From the NCBI GenBank assembly GCA_018985235.1, contig JADGIG010000055.1:1-28873 (forward strand): a DNA stretch of 28,873 bases, given 5' to 3'. The notes under the pieces were generated by a model. It saw only the letters and a program-made list of their open reading frames with translations. It was not told where the DNA came from and did not search any database. The stretch comes from Sanchytrium tribonematis (Eukaryota > Sanchytriomycota > Sanchytriomycetes > Sanchytriales > Sanchytriaceae). Positions 1 through 11,040 of the stretch are shown piece after piece (position 1 is the stretch's first letter; each line of letters begins with the position of its first letter). Both the position numbers and the translations under genes were made by a program.

Positions 1-3000
1 TAAAATTCCAATTGTTCCAAAAAGATTTGTAATTCCGCCTGCTCCGACTCAGACTAACTTATATAAAACTTGTAAATCAAAAAAGAACGTTGCTATGATC
101 CTAAGTGGTGGTCCATCGATGTATTATAACGGCTATCTTAAGGTTCTCAATGACCTTAATGTAGTGGCTAATTTTTTCCCAGACTCCAACACCTCTGCAA
201 TGTGGTACAATCGAGATGCAATAGATTTAAATAAGCGAAACCAATTCGGTATGGGATCTTCGTGGGTTTTAGACTCTAAAAATGGAAAAATTACAAAGGT
301 TACAAGTTTTGAAATTGCCACTAATGCCTCTCGAGATACGGTACAAATGCTGACTCACAACAATGGATCTATGTTCATTTATCCTCCTTTTGATGGATAC
401 GATGCCCCAACCCTATTTAAGTGGAATCAAATGGGATATTATGTCGTAGGACCTTCGATCGATTCACAGGATTGGCAAGTGAATGCTAATACTGATTCAG
501 TACTGTCAAATGTACAGACTTTTTTAGATTCCGATTCAGATCAAGGCTACATTTTGTCCTGCAGTGGCTATAGTAATGTTTGCTTAAATGCACTACCCAG
601 AATGGTAGGATTATTTTATAGTTATGGATATCAATTTGTGAGCTTGTCTACATGTTTGAACACCACAGCAAATACAATTCCTGTTGCACACCCCGTGAGC
701 TACAACAGTCCAGACAAATCTGTCACTTCTGGTACTGTCAGCAGTTTTTGTGGTCCAAATTACAACAATCAGAATTGCGATGCCAATTATTGCTGTTCCA
801 TTTTTGGTACGTGTGGTCTAAATAAGAACTTTTGCTATGGTGACTATTTTTGTGGATGGTTGTGCAAAGGTGATACACCACCAGTGGTTGACGGTGCTTT
901 AGAAGAACCAATCACAACTTGTTTGCCTGGAAATAAAAAGAAAGTCGCATTGACATTTGATGATGGACCGCATTCCAATTACACCAACTTATATCTGGAC
1001 ATTTTAAAGGCAAGAAATATTACTGTTACTTTTTTTGCGAGCGGGTACAATTTGATTAAAAACGAAAAAGTTTTCAAAAGAATTATAAACGAAGGCCATG
1101 AAATTGCGCACCACACTTGGAATCACAGTGATTCTCAAGTATTAATGAGGACGCCGTATGCTTTTGACTTGGATATGAATTCTACTTACAATTTATTGGT
1201 TCAATACACGGGGAAACATCCTTACTTTTTCAGACCACCATATGGTAGTTTCAATCAACTCACAATGAATCGATGGAAGCAACTCAATTATCTTCCAATT
1301 ATTTGGGACATCGACTCCAATGATTGGCGAAATCCGGACAAGTTTGACCTCGCATTTCAAAATATTAAAGATCAATTTTTGCAAGATACTGAGAGTGGAC
1401 ATATCATACTTTGTCACGATATTCATCCGACCTGTTTGGCTCATTTAAATGATATCATAGATCTTTTTCACAGTTACGGATACACATTTGTCAAAACTAG
1501 CGACTGTATTGGAGAGAAACCATTTTTAGAAGATCCCCACCCTCCTACACCTACTACCAAATATACTGTACAATATCCGCCTACAAATGCTATACATAGC
1601 ACCGCTATACCACTTACAACTGACGCGCCCCTCTTTTCAAATGCCACCATGCCACCTGCGCCACAACAATTTCAAGCGTATGGACAATGCTCGAACAAAA
1701 AGGTTCACATATTTGTAGAGGATGGCCCTAGTGGCGATACAGTTGCAATGTTCAATGCTTTTAAGACCTTGAAAATCCCTTTGACTTTTTTCATGAGTAA
1801 TGACTCTCTGGATGAGCCGAGACAGATATTAGACATCAGCAAGGTTGACGATGTGGCACTTCTATTAAATACCATGCCAGTCACATCGAATAGTGCCATA
1901 GTCAATCAGAGCACATTCGATGCGTATGTGAATAACACTCGAGAAATTCTTCAAACTCTTACACACAATCAAGCCGTAAAATTTGTTAAATTCGCAAATA
2001 ATATGTACGACCAAGCTGTCACTGATAGACTCAATGAATTGGGCTACTATTTAATTAAAAGTAATTTGGATCCTGATGATTATGCTAAAAATGTTTCTCA
2101 CACCATTGATGTTTTAAGTCAACAACTAGCATCAAATAGTAATCAAGGATATATGGTAAATTGCGGTGGATTTACCTCAGTATGCGCAGATGCAGCATCA
2201 CAAATTAAAGATCTCTTTATAAGCAAAGGTTACACTTTTGTTTCTATAGAAGATTGTCTAGGTCTAGACCCACAAATTATTGAGATTCCTACAAAACAAA
2301 TTTTTGGAAGTAATGCGACAAAGCCTGTAAGTGGATTGGTTGCCTCAGATGCACTTTGTGGACCAAATTACGCAAATCAAGGCTGTGACACATTTTATTG
2401 TTGTAACATGTATTCTTTTTTAATTTAGATTTGGAAATTGTGGGCTTTCGGTGAACGATTGCTATGCAGATTATTTCTGTGGCTGGAAGTGTCATGGAAA
2501 AACTCCCAATTTGAAGCCGGGAACTCTGGAACAACCTATCAAGACTTGCGTCAACGACAAGGAAGTGGCACTTACATTTGATGATGGCCCACATGCTAAT
2601 TATACTGACTTATACTTGGATATTTTGAAAGATAGAAAGGTAACGGCGACATTCTTTGTCAGTGGGTACAATCTTGTTAAAAACAGTGCCCAATTTATAA
2701 GAGAACTCAATGAAGGCCACCAAGTTGCCCATCACACCTGGAATCACACAGATAGTCAACTTTTGATTCAAAATCCTGCAATGTTTGACTATGACATGAA
2801 TTCTACAATTAATTTAATGCACAAGTTGAGCGGGTCTTGGCCAAATTTCTTTAGGCCTCCTTTTGGAAGCTACAATGTGGATGCTATGAACCGATGGAAC
2901 GATTTAAAATTACTACCAATTATGTGGGATGTCGACAGTAACGATTGGAGAAATCCTGACAAGTTCGATTTGGCATTTCAAAACATTGTAAATGCTTTTA

Positions 3001-3161
3001 CGGATAAGAAAAAGGGACACATTATTCTTTGTCACGATATCCATCCTACTTGCTTGGCGCACTTGAACGATATCATAGATTTATTTCAGGGTTTTAATTA
3101 CACTTTTGTAAATATTAGTAGATGTTTGGGCGGTGCAGCACCATATCGATCTTCTTTTTAA
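1..3161 (+). CDS. Multi-domain chitin deacetylase with CBM18 modules, 5' end outside window
   Basis: Secreted or wall-bound polysaccharide (chitin) deacetylase; the reading frame is open from base 2, so the N-terminus and any signal peptide lie upstream. Exons are 1-2409 and 2429-3161, joined across a 19-nt intron; 1046 residues are visible. Domains in order: degenerate NodB-like (nt ~74-665), CBM18 chitin-binding module rich in Cys (~748-873), active NodB (~925-1512) with TFDDGPH, HTWNH, RPPYGS, DIDSNDW and CHDIH motifs, a Pro/Thr linker (~1528-1683), second degenerate NodB-like (~1684-2268), second CBM18 (2353-2487, split by the intron), and second active NodB (~2545-3140) with TFDDGPH, HTWNH, RPPFGS and CHDIH. 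The degenerate copies keep the LGYY core and the terminal GY.FVS..CL strand but lose the Asp-Asp, the His pair and the HDIH motif. The deacetylase assignment is firm; the substrate (chitin) is inferred from CBM18. An AATAAA lies at 3170-3175. Confidence 0.92.
2410..2428 (+). other. 19-nt spliceosomal intron, phase 2 (chitin deacetylase)
   Basis: The intron is GTATTCTTTTTTAATTTAG. Removal gives YCCNIFGNCGL across the junction, which matches YCCSIFGTCGL in the first CBM18 of the same protein. If retained, the TAG at the acceptor itself is an in-frame stop. Confidence 0.9.
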
Positions 3162-3179
3162 ATTTTCAGAATAAATAAT

Positions 3180-6100
3180 TTAAGTCCATGCCTGCCAACC
3201 ATGAAATAATTGACAAAGCAAATCCATATTTCTTGCCTGGTCGATCCACTGCTTTACTTGGTGTTCTACGGTCAACCCACTCTCCAATTTTCTGCGAACT
3301 TGTAAAATGACCCTATCTGCATTTAATGGTGACAATTTGATATCTTGCTCGAAATTTTGCTGCGCCTGCTTTAATTTTTCTTCGCTAATTGTCCAATTCA
3401 AAAGAGGGTCATATTTGAGAATTTCAATACTCGACATGATAAAATTGGCCTTTTTACGAAATGCAGCGAGACTTTTTTCCATAGCAACAGTGTATGGACC
3501 CTGTATTTTGTATATTCCAAATGCATCGACAAATTCTCGCGTTAAGCGGAAGGGAACATATTCCGGGCAAGGTAGCAATTTTGATTGCTCAAATGCAAAT
3601 CCAAAATCGATATGACAGATTTCTCCAGTTCGCTCATCGAGCAACAAATTCATTAGATGTCTATCTCCAATACCCAGAATAGCACCAACAACATTGTTAA
3701 TAGCCATAGACTTAATGAATAGTATCTTGGCGTCATACCAAGTTTGAGGGTCCTTGTATCTTTCAAAAAAGAAATGCTTTAATATCGGATCTGTATGCTG
3801 TAATATATAAGAAAGCGATCTCAGCCTTTCCTTTGAACCAGAATATTTTTTCATTCTATCTCTACATTCAGCTGGAGATAATGAACTAGGACTTGAATAT
3901 TTAGAAACAGAACTATGATACCAACTTCCCACAGGCACAGTATTCTCCAACCATTCTATGCATCCAGTATTTTTATTCAAGGGAATAACCATATAAGTCC
4001 TTATTTTGACTTGATTTTGCTTCTGCAAAATATGATTTAAATTTTTGAAATTTTCTTGAATTAAAACGTCTTGTTTCAAATCATCATTACCCTTTAAAAG
4101 CTGCTTGTACGCAATTCCGTTAGAGCAGATCACTCGAACTTGCTTAGGTTGCGATAAACCTGTTTGAATGTTGCATTGACTATCATACTTGACAATTCTG
4201 CTTTCCATATATCTACAATAAGACATGTCTTTAATGTGACGCAATTTCGCACCAACTGGTATTTGATTCCCAATAACTCTTTTAGGTTCTAGTAAACACA
4301 ATTCTACCAGCGAAGAATATAGATTATTGTATTCTTTGAACAATGGTGGATTCTTTTGCTTTATTTTTGAAGCAGCAACTCTTAATAAATTTAGTCTTTT
4401 ATCTTCTTTGCAGTGATTAATGCTACTTATAAGATGTAAGATACACTCATGTGGGCATTCCACATTCATTTTGAAATATATACCAGTCAACAAATCATCA
4501 TGACCAATTCGACTATTAATTATATGTAAAACAGGAAGCATCTTCTTACTATCCAACGTGGTCAAGTCAAAAGTCAAATCACTTTGAAAATATTCGTAGT
4601 ATGAAAACAAGATGTTTAACAATTCAGTGACAAGTTCAGGTGTATCATCAAATTGTATGGCATTGATGAAAAGCTGGATAACTCTATTGAGAACCTTTCC
4701 CAATTGAAGAGATTGAAATTCTTTGAGATCTAGCTCATACTCCCGAATCAATTGCTTACTATTGATCATCTCCAAATTGTTTTTCTTGGCTTTTAATAAA
4801 TTCATTTGATCTTTTGCACAACTCGTTTCAAATAAATTTTCAAATTCAGAATGAAGAAATTTGGCCATTTTAATGGATAGATCTCCATCACACCGAACTT
4901 GAGAAAAATAATCACCCATAACGTTTATCTCAATTTCATCGTTTTTGTATCTCTGCATCAAAATTTCATAGCGATACTTTTGATTGTTGCTTCCATTATA
5001 CAATTTCAGCAATTGAGAGTTAAATGCGTCATCCTTGCTATTTTCAATTGCCAAAAGTACTATATTAAAGTTTGAGTCATCAAAACTTTTTTGGACATTA
5101 AACCATTGTTGAAAAACTGTGAAAAAAAGGTACACATATTCTTTAGTTTCCTCCAAAGTCCGCAAAGTAGCAGCATTGCAATCAGGCGTATTCAAATAGC
5201 ATTTAAAAATAAAAAGTAAAGCATCTATATACTTGGATCGATTATTTCTGAGTGATTCAACAAATTGCACTGATTTAGAAAATGGGGATTTATGCTTGAC
5301 TTCCTCACAAATTGATCGATATACTTCATTTTTGATGCCGCTTACCATTTTCAAATTTTCAGAATTTAGATTTCGAATAAACAAAAATTTTCTTGCCTCA
5401 TCATGAAATTCAGTCATCTCATCGATTTTGTCCCATTGACTCAATAGGGTTGCCGACTTCCAATAAATCTCATCTTTGGTATCAGAAACTGGCTGCAGGT
5501 AAAATTGGATTTGACGATAAAAGGGGTGATCATTGATGTAGGAACTAGGAAGATATTCCGCAAATATTCCGCATCTGAGAGCGTACAACTGCTTCGCTGG
5601 AATATTTTGGCTTATTTTAAGGACTTCATTATTTTCATGATTGTCATAATTGTAAATGTATTCGTGGTAGAGTTTATAAATTTCAACTAACTGGTCATTG
5701 CTTGGCTCTATAATAATATTTCTAAGCTTTTTGTAGATATTTTGCCAGTCTGTCCGTTCTATCAAGCCTTGCAAGATAGCTGAATTTAATTTTATAAGCT
5801 TGAGGGCTGAAAATTTGGTTTGAAGTAAAACCTCAATGGCTAATATAGAGTAAATATTATCGGGAAGTTCTATGTTTAATAACGAAATTGGATTGATCTT
5901 GTTGCCAAGCTTTTGAAATAGTCCATAGTGCTTACAATTATGATTGAATTTAACACAGAAATACTGCAAAATTTTGAGAGTGTCGCAATTTAAATTGTTT
6001 AAAGCATGGCAAATTAAAATTTCATTTTGAGATATAGGATTCAGAAGAAGACAATTCTCACACGGCTCTTTAATTTCAAGTATAAAATCAACCAAGGATT

Positions 6101-8720
6101 CCCACTTGGGTCGTGAAAGTAATAGAAGTAAAGTTGACAAATTTTTCTTGATTCGATCTTTATCGGGAAAGATCACTTCTTTCATCATCTGCACATATTG
6201 AATTACACATTCTATCATGTCATACTCAGTCATTAGTTCCTCGATATGGCAACTTCTTTTTTCTTTCAGGATAAATGTGGAACAAATTTTTTTGATCTGA
6301 TCGAAAGTTCTTTCAATAACTTCTATCTCAAAGCACTTTTCATTATTAAAATTGGTATAAAAGGCCAGCCAAACAATGCAACTTTTTAAAAAATTCAGGT
6401 CACACTTGATATCAACCAGGACGTGGTCTCGCACGAATTTTGCGTGCACCTTATCCACAAAAACTTTTGGTAAAATCTTACAAATAAATCTTGAAATTGC
6501 ACCTCTCAAGCAATTGTGCTCGATGCAAGTCATATAGTCAGGAATATTATCAAAGTAGTATGGATATTCCTGATAAAACTCCTGTAAATTACATTTGAGT
6601 AGATCTAAAAGGTACACAACGTCTGTTTGAAGAAGATAGATGTTTGCAACAATCATCTGCTTGACCGTTGAGAATTCAAAATTCTCTGCAAATTCAGCCA
6701 AACAATCTAGTACAATTGGAACACAATCTTCATACTTTAATAAGTCAAGCAGCATATGCAAATTATTAGGATCTTTGATTTTCTTTAGCTGAATACAATT
6801 AAATCTGACAAGCTCAGAATATAGCTCTCCTTCTATCAAATTATTATTAAAATACAAGTCTCCAAATGGAGTTAAAGCAAATTCATTGGCATTCGTAACG
6901 CAAATTCTGGTCCTATCTCTTGCTTCAAATGAAAATGACAGGGAAGACAATCTATTTATCTTTATGGCCCTAATATCTTCTAAATCTGAAATCAAAGGAT
7001 GAGAAGGATTGTGACTTCCAAGGTACACAAATAGCAACTTTCTACAATATTCTGGTACATGACATATGCTATCGACTTTGTTTTCAATTTTCATTAGAAG
7101 AAACTCCCTTGAATATTTGGCATCGTACAACAAATCGCTTCCCAAAGCTATACAATAAGACATTTCACAAAAATTTGATTTTTGGTTTGCACACCAATAT
7201 ATTAATTCCTCGGAAACTAATTTGGTCAATAAAATAAAAATATAAATAGGCTCATTTAACTTGTGTCGTTCTATATAATTTATGTAGGACTCTAACGGTA
7301 AATCATGCAGCATTAAAAGATTAATATTCGACCCATTAATATCCTTAAAAGCGCTTTGTCGGAACAGGTAATACATACTATTTGCATCTGGATTATCGAG
7401 ATTAATGATACTTGTTTCGACTATGCCGTGAATAAGTAAAGAAAATCCAAAGAGATACTTTAATTGATCACTACAATACTGTATGATTGAACTAGCAACT
7501 TGATGAAGCTTATTTACATATTTGTGTTTTATAAAGATAATACAAATTATTAATATCACATTATGGTAGTCAGTATGGTCTTCCAAATGTATTTCCAAAA
7601 TTATAGAAATCCTTGCCTTTTTAATGGACTTGATGTTTTCCATATCCATTGTTCTGACTATAATATCAGCAATTGTATTTAGAAACAATAAATAGTCACT
7701 CTCTTTTGCACTAGTCATCAACCTCTCAAATATGAAGAAACTCGCTTTAATATCGTTTGCCGTGTACAGTACATATGCTAGTTTATCGATCGAAATAATT
7801 TCTTTTTCAGAAAATGGATGGAGGCTATTTAAAAATTTAGCTTGAAGATCTTCAATTACATGTGCATTATCAGAAATAAAATCGACTTCATCAATTAAAC
7901 TTGTGCCAAATAAAATGCTAATGGATAGGTTGACTAAAACAACAAGCTGCCTTACTAAATGGAAATTCTGCTGGCGGTATAGAGTGGGCAGATGTTTAAA
8001 ATATGTCAAAATGAAATTCTGAATTTGGTCGACTTGATTCGGAAACGTATGAGCAATAAAAGTATTAAGAATTTCCAGGCTAATTAAAATGCGATTATAG
8101 TCTCTTTCATTTTCCCAAACAAAAACTATAAACTCAAGAAAATAATCAGTGTCCTTTAATAAGTAATAATAATACTTTTCCACCAATAAAAGAAACGCTT
8201 TTATGACCGCCATTCCATCTATTTTGACCTTGTATTCACCAAGCTTAAAGTTTTCTTTGCTGCTTCTGTATATTTTAATTAAATTATTCATGTATCTTAA
8301 AGCCCATTCTTCTGTAATTTTCTCAGGATTATCCAAAATGTATTCTGCCATTCGGATATATTCAGTACATATAAATAAGGCTTCAGGGCTAAACATGACA
8401 CTTTGCACATGCAAGTAAAATTTGGAAGTCATCCCATTGTTTTCCCACTTGGAAAAAGTTTTTTTCACAAGCTTTCTAAGAACTTCCGCAACATGTATAA
8501 CTTTAATAATCGCATTTTCGTGATCCTTAATTTTATTTAACTTGCACTTAGTATATGTATCATGGATATCTGATTCTAAAGTATCAATCAAATTTGCCGC
8601 TAAATTCTCACAGTCATATGAATTTAGATCATTGTCCATTAAAATTTCTTCGATATCATCAAGGGCTTTGGCTCTGTCGGTCTTGCGATTTGATGATAAT
8701 CGCTGTAAAATAGATCTCAT
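3180..8720 (-). CDS. TEL1: Tel1/ATM-type PIKK checkpoint kinase
   Basis: Serine/threonine kinase of the PI3K-like family that signals DNA double-strand breaks and maintains telomeres. One uninterrupted frame of 1846 residues from an ATG at 8720. The N-terminus (LQRLSSNRKTDRAKALDDI) resembles the TAN motif of Tel1/ATM; a long helical-repeat region follows. The kinase domain occupies roughly residues 1520-1780: KGNDDLKQD near 1541, catalytic loop GIGDRHLMN near 1685, HIDFG near 1702, then FEQSKLLPCPEYVPFRLTR, which is the ATM-type activation segment rather than the ATR or TOR type. The last ~33 residues form a FATC domain ending LFHGWQAWT, close to the ATM ending. It is far shorter than human ATM (~3056) or yeast Tel1 (~2787), apparently through loss of helical repeats. 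The stop lies 18 bp from the stop of the convergent deacetylase gene. Confidence 0.93.
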   Translation of the reverse strand: MRSILQRLSSNRKTDRAKALDDIEEILMDNDLNSYDCENLAANLIDTLESDIHDTYTKCKLNKIKDHENAIIKVIHVAEVLRKLVKKTFSKWENNGMTSKFYLHVQSVMFSPEALFICTEYIRMAEYILDNPEKITEEWALRYMNNLIKIYRSSKENFKLGEYKVKIDGMAVIKAFLLLVEKYYYYLLKDTDYFLEFIVFVWENERDYNRILISLEILNTFIAHTFPNQVDQIQNFILTYFKHLPTLYRQQNFHLVRQLVVLVNLSISILFGTSLIDEVDFISDNAHVIEDLQAKFLNSLHPFSEKEIISIDKLAYVLYTANDIKASFFIFERLMTSAKESDYLLFLNTIADIIVRTMDMENIKSIKKARISIILEIHLEDHTDYHNVILIICIIFIKHKYVNKLHQVASSIIQYCSDQLKYLFGFSLLIHGIVETSIINLDNPDANSMYYLFRQSAFKDINGSNINLLMLHDLPLESYINYIERHKLNEPIYIFILLTKLVSEELIYWCANQKSNFCEMSYCIALGSDLLYDAKYSREFLLMKIENKVDSICHVPEYCRKLLFVYLGSHNPSHPLISDLEDIRAIKINRLSSLSFSFEARDRTRICVTNANEFALTPFGDLYFNNNLIEGELYSELVRFNCIQLKKIKDPNNLHMLLDLLKYEDCVPIVLDCLAEFAENFEFSTVKQMIVANIYLLQTDVVYLLDLLKCNLQEFYQEYPYYFDNIPDYMTCIEHNCLRGAISRFICKILPKVFVDKVHAKFVRDHVLVDIKCDLNFLKSCIVWLAFYTNFNNEKCFEIEVIERTFDQIKKICSTFILKEKRSCHIEELMTEYDMIECVIQYVQMMKEVIFPDKDRIKKNLSTLLLLLSRPKWESLVDFILEIKEPCENCLLLNPISQNEILICHALNNLNCDTLKILQYFCVKFNHNCKHYGLFQKLGNKINPISLLNIELPDNIYSILAIEVLLQTKFSALKLIKLNSAILQGLIERTDWQNIYKKLRNIIIEPSNDQLVEIYKLYHEYIYNYDNHENNEVLKISQNIPAKQLYALRCGIFAEYLPSSYINDHPFYRQIQFYLQPVSDTKDEIYWKSATLLSQWDKIDEMTEFHDEARKFLFIRNLNSENLKMVSGIKNEVYRSICEEVKHKSPFSKSVQFVESLRNNRSKYIDALLFIFKCYLNTPDCNAATLRTLEETKEYVYLFFTVFQQWFNVQKSFDDSNFNIVLLAIENSKDDAFNSQLLKLYNGSNNQKYRYEILMQRYKNDEIEINVMGDYFSQVRCDGDLSIKMAKFLHSEFENLFETSCAKDQMNLLKAKKNNLEMINSKQLIREYELDLKEFQSLQLGKVLNRVIQLFINAIQFDDTPELVTELLNILFSYYEYFQSDLTFDLTTLDSKKMLPVLHIINSRIGHDDLLTGIYFKMNVECPHECILHLISSINHCKEDKRLNLLRVAASKIKQKNPPLFKEYNNLYSSLVELCLLEPKRVIGNQIPVGAKLRHIKDMSYCRYMESRIVKYDSQCNIQTGLSQPKQVRVICSNGIAYKQLLKGNDDLKQDVLIQENFKNLNHILQKQNQVKIRTYMVIPLNKNTGCIEWLENTVPVGSWYHSSVSKYSSPSSLSPAECRDRMKKYSGSKERLRSLSYILQHTDPILKHFFFERYKDPQTWYDAKILFIKSMAINNVVGAILGIGDRHLMNLLLDERTGEICHIDFGFAFEQSKLLPCPEYVPFRLTREFVDAFGIYKIQGPYTVAMEKSLAAFRKKANFIMSSIEILKYDPLLNWTISEEKLKQAQQNFEQDIKLSPLNADRVILQVRRKLESGLTVEHQVKQWIDQARNMDLLCQLFHGWQAWT

Positions 8721-8758
8721 ATCTAGGGAGACAAAACAATTGTGTCAGAAATTTATTC

Positions 8759-10120
8759 TCAAACTTTGTCTACTTTCACATCAAATGATTTTTCGTGATT
8801 TTTTTGCTTTGAAAACATTGAATCAATATCCTCCAGACTCATCATCATTGTTTCTGGCAAATGGCGGTAACAAAATACGAAAGCCAAAAGGCAAAACGTT
8901 CCGAAAATAATGAATGTGTTTGAACCTAAATTTGCAAATAATGTTGGTGATAGCATTTGTACTATAAGATTAGAAAACAAGTTGATGGTAACACATAAAG
9001 ATACTGCTTTGGATCTTATGTTAGATGGGAAAATCTCGCCCACAAGAATCCATGGCAGTGGCCCAAGAGAAATAGCAAAAAATATGACAAAACTATATAT
9101 AAACACCACAGCTAGAACTTGATATGAGAATGTTACAGAAATAGATACACCGAAACAGCTCAGGGCACATCCTAAAGATCCCGCAACGAGAAGGGGTCTT
9201 CTGCCAACTCTGTCCACCAACAATAAAGCAGGTATTGTGGAAACTACCTTCAAGATTGTCTGCGCGAGCGCTAAAGTATCAGCATATTCTGGGAATATAT
9301 TGCCATACATTTTTTTGTAATAATACACAAGTGCATTCGCTCCAGACAATTGTTGAAAAATATGAAGCGAAAGCCCTAACATTAATGGTTTCTGATAATT
9401 AAACCAAATAGCTTTTATGCTTTCTCTTTTTGAAGGTAGATTTAAAAGGTCGAAAACAAGAGAGTCATAGTCACTCTGACCGAGCTCCAACATCGCTTTC
9501 GTTGCGTCGTCATATCTTTCCGTCGATATCAACCACCTCGGGCTGTAAGGAAGAGAAAACATTCCAGATAGCAGCGTCAAAGCAGGGATTACCTGCATGA
9601 TGGTAGCAATTTGCCAGTCGTTTAGGATCCAAATAGTTGCTTTTTCCAATTTTATTGCTGCAAAAAACGCTGATAAGATTCCAAGCGTAATTGCGAAATG
9701 TTGAGTGCCTACAAGCCGCCCTCTAATGTTTTTAGATGCGATCTCAGATAAATATGTAGGCACCACACTGGACAATATTCCTAGGCTTTCCCCAGTAATT
9801 AGCCTTCCAAGGAGAAGAACTAAGTACCCATAAATGCCAAAAGTCTGTATTATAACCCCTACACAAAATAAGATGGATGCCGCCATTATTGTTAACTTTC
9901 TACCAATTTTCTCTGACAAAATTGACGAAATTCCACTTCCTAGAATCGATCCAAACAAAAGAGTGGCTACTAGAATTCCTAGTTGAATATTATCTAATTG
10001 AAATTGAGATTGAAATGTTTCAAAAGTCTGAATCTTAGCAAATAATCCTATGTCTAGACCATAAAGCATTCCACCTAATGCTGCGATTGCAGTGACATGT
10101 AATTGCTTTCTCAAATCCAT
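8759..10120 (-). CDS. MFS sugar transporter
   Basis: Twelve-helix major facilitator of the sugar porter family, expected at the plasma membrane as a hexose transporter or H+ symporter. The first ATG in frame (10120) gives MDLRKQLHV and 453 residues; upstream in-frame codons lack an ATG, so I start here. Family marks: GGMLYGLDIGLFAKI in helix 1, EKIGRKL after helix 2, VVPTYLSEIASKNIRGRLVG after helix 4, LPYSPRWLI before the central loop, FQQLSGANALVYYYKKMY in helix 7, DRVGRRPLL after helix 8 and LPET after helix 12. The loops and termini are short, which explains the length below the usual ~500-560 of fungal sugar porters. It lies 38 bp downstream of the Tel1 start codon on the same strand order. 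AATAAA (8752-8757) begins 2 nt after the TGA stop. Substrate is not determined. Confidence 0.9.
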   Translation of the reverse strand: MDLRKQLHVTAIAALGGMLYGLDIGLFAKIQTFETFQSQFQLDNIQLGILVATLLFGSILGSGISSILSEKIGRKLTIMAASILFCVGVIIQTFGIYGYLVLLLGRLITGESLGILSSVVPTYLSEIASKNIRGRLVGTQHFAITLGILSAFFAAIKLEKATIWILNDWQIATIMQVIPALTLLSGMFSLPYSPRWLISTERYDDATKAMLELGQSDYDSLVFDLLNLPSKRESIKAIWFNYQKPLMLGLSLHIFQQLSGANALVYYYKKMYGNIFPEYADTLALAQTILKVVSTIPALLLVDRVGRRPLLVAGSLGCALSCFGVSISVTFSYQVLAVVFIYSFVIFFAISLGPLPWILVGEIFPSNIRSKAVSLCVTINLFSNLIVQMLSPTLFANLGSNTFIIFGTFCLLAFVFCYRHLPETMMMSLEDIDSMFSKQKNHEKSFDVKVDKV

Positions 10121-10401
10121 GGTTGCGAACACTCCTCGATCTGGTTTGTACGCAATGAACGATCTGATCGAGAATATAATCTCTCCTCTGCGTAAACTTT
10201 GAAACAAGATGTACCCATTGGTGATCTAAAATTTTACGCCAATTTACAGATTAAATTAGTTCATTTGATGATAATTACTAGCTAGATTAATTTGTACGCA
10301 AGAAGCAGGATCAAGTAGTCCACAATTTGAAATTGTTAGGTACGGCAAAGAAAATTTTCAAGTACAATTATAATTCTTCAAAACTCCTTGCAACTCTGTT
10401 T
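10121..10401. promoter_or_regulatory. Divergent promoter between the sugar transporter and LOG genes
   Basis: A 281-bp head-to-head region. It contains an inverted repeat GAGAATATAATCTC (10170-10183) with a TATA-like centre on the transporter side and a TATAAT at 10369-10374, 27 nt before the LOG start codon. Promoter role is inferred from position only. Confidence 0.4.
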
Positions 10402-11001
10402 ATGTCTCAGGTTCCTGTTGATTTGCCCGATTCAACTAACTCGAGAAAACTTAAAATAAGCGGATTGTTTGTTGCTTTGTTTGGCGGAAGTAATTCTCAT
10501 TCAAAGTTTGATCTAACCTCCGTTGAATTATCTAGATTATTTTACAAAAACAATTACAATATTGTTTATGGTGGTGGAAAAGTTGGACCAATGGGTACTG
10601 GTCCGCTTGAACTCTCCAAATTGGGAGGCCAAACAATTGCTGTCATTCCAAAAGTATGGGAATGTGAATCCCCTGGGCACACAATATTGGTTGAAACCTT
10701 AGCGGAAAGAAAAAAGTTGTTTTTTGAATATGCTTGTGCTTTTGTTGCTATTCCTGGTGGCTTTGGAACTGTTGACGAAGTTTGCGAGTATATCACTTGG
10801 AGGCAAATGGGGCTACACAAGAAACCTATCATACTCTTGAATTGTGATAATTATTTTGACGGATTCATAGCGTGGATTGACCATGCACACAATGAAGGTC
10901 TTATTCGAGAAACATGCAAAGAGATTATCACTGTTTGCTCTACAGTAGATCAAGTTATTGATGTCTTGAACAAGTACCAAAACCTGGCTCCGCGATTTTA
11001 A
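10402..11001 (+). CDS. LOG-family nucleotide phosphoribohydrolase
   Basis: Rossmann-fold protein of the LOG (lonely guy) family, which hydrolyses cytokinin riboside 5'-monophosphates or AMP-like nucleotides to free base and ribose 5-phosphate; cytosolic. The ATG at 10402 (MSQVPVDLPD) gives 199 residues, usual for the family. Visible motifs: VALFGGSNSHS near the start, YGGGKVGPMGTG nucleotide-binding loop, ERKKLFFEYACAFVAIPGGFGTVDE with the PGGxGTxxE signature that supplies catalytic Arg/Glu, and ITWRQMGLHKKPIILLN. In fungi and bacteria the physiological substrate is often unknown, so cytokinin production should not be assumed. AATAAA at 11017-11022. It is followed after 39 bp by the next gene in the same direction. 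Confidence 0.88.
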   Translation: MSQVPVDLPDSTNSRKLKISGLFVALFGGSNSHSKFDLTSVELSRLFYKNNYNIVYGGGKVGPMGTGPLELSKLGGQTIAVIPKVWECESPGHTILVETLAERKKLFFEYACAFVAIPGGFGTVDEVCEYITWRQMGLHKKPIILLNCDNYFDGFIAWIDHAHNEGLIRETCKEIITVCSTVDQVIDVLNKYQNLAPRF

Positions 11002-11040
11002 AAATTTACTTGGTACAATAAATAGATTTTCTCAAGGGGC

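Noticed and set aside
2300-3161. Reading the deacetylase, Sbp1-like, B55 and ATP1 genes as frameshifted pseudogenes or as pairs of separate genes
   Set aside because: Removal of a GT...AG segment of the same 19-nt length and same ends restores exactly the conserved residues in all four. Random damage or sequencing errors would not do this.
5505-5690. Plus-strand open frames inside Tel1 and similar frames opposite other long genes
   Set aside because: They are antisense shadows of well-supported genes, with no family resemblance.
10327-10401. N-terminal extension of the LOG protein from a TTG codon
   Set aside because: There is no ATG before 10402, and the family starts close to that ATG. 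The same argument was used for upstream TTG-started extensions of the transporter, DinB and coiled-coil genes.
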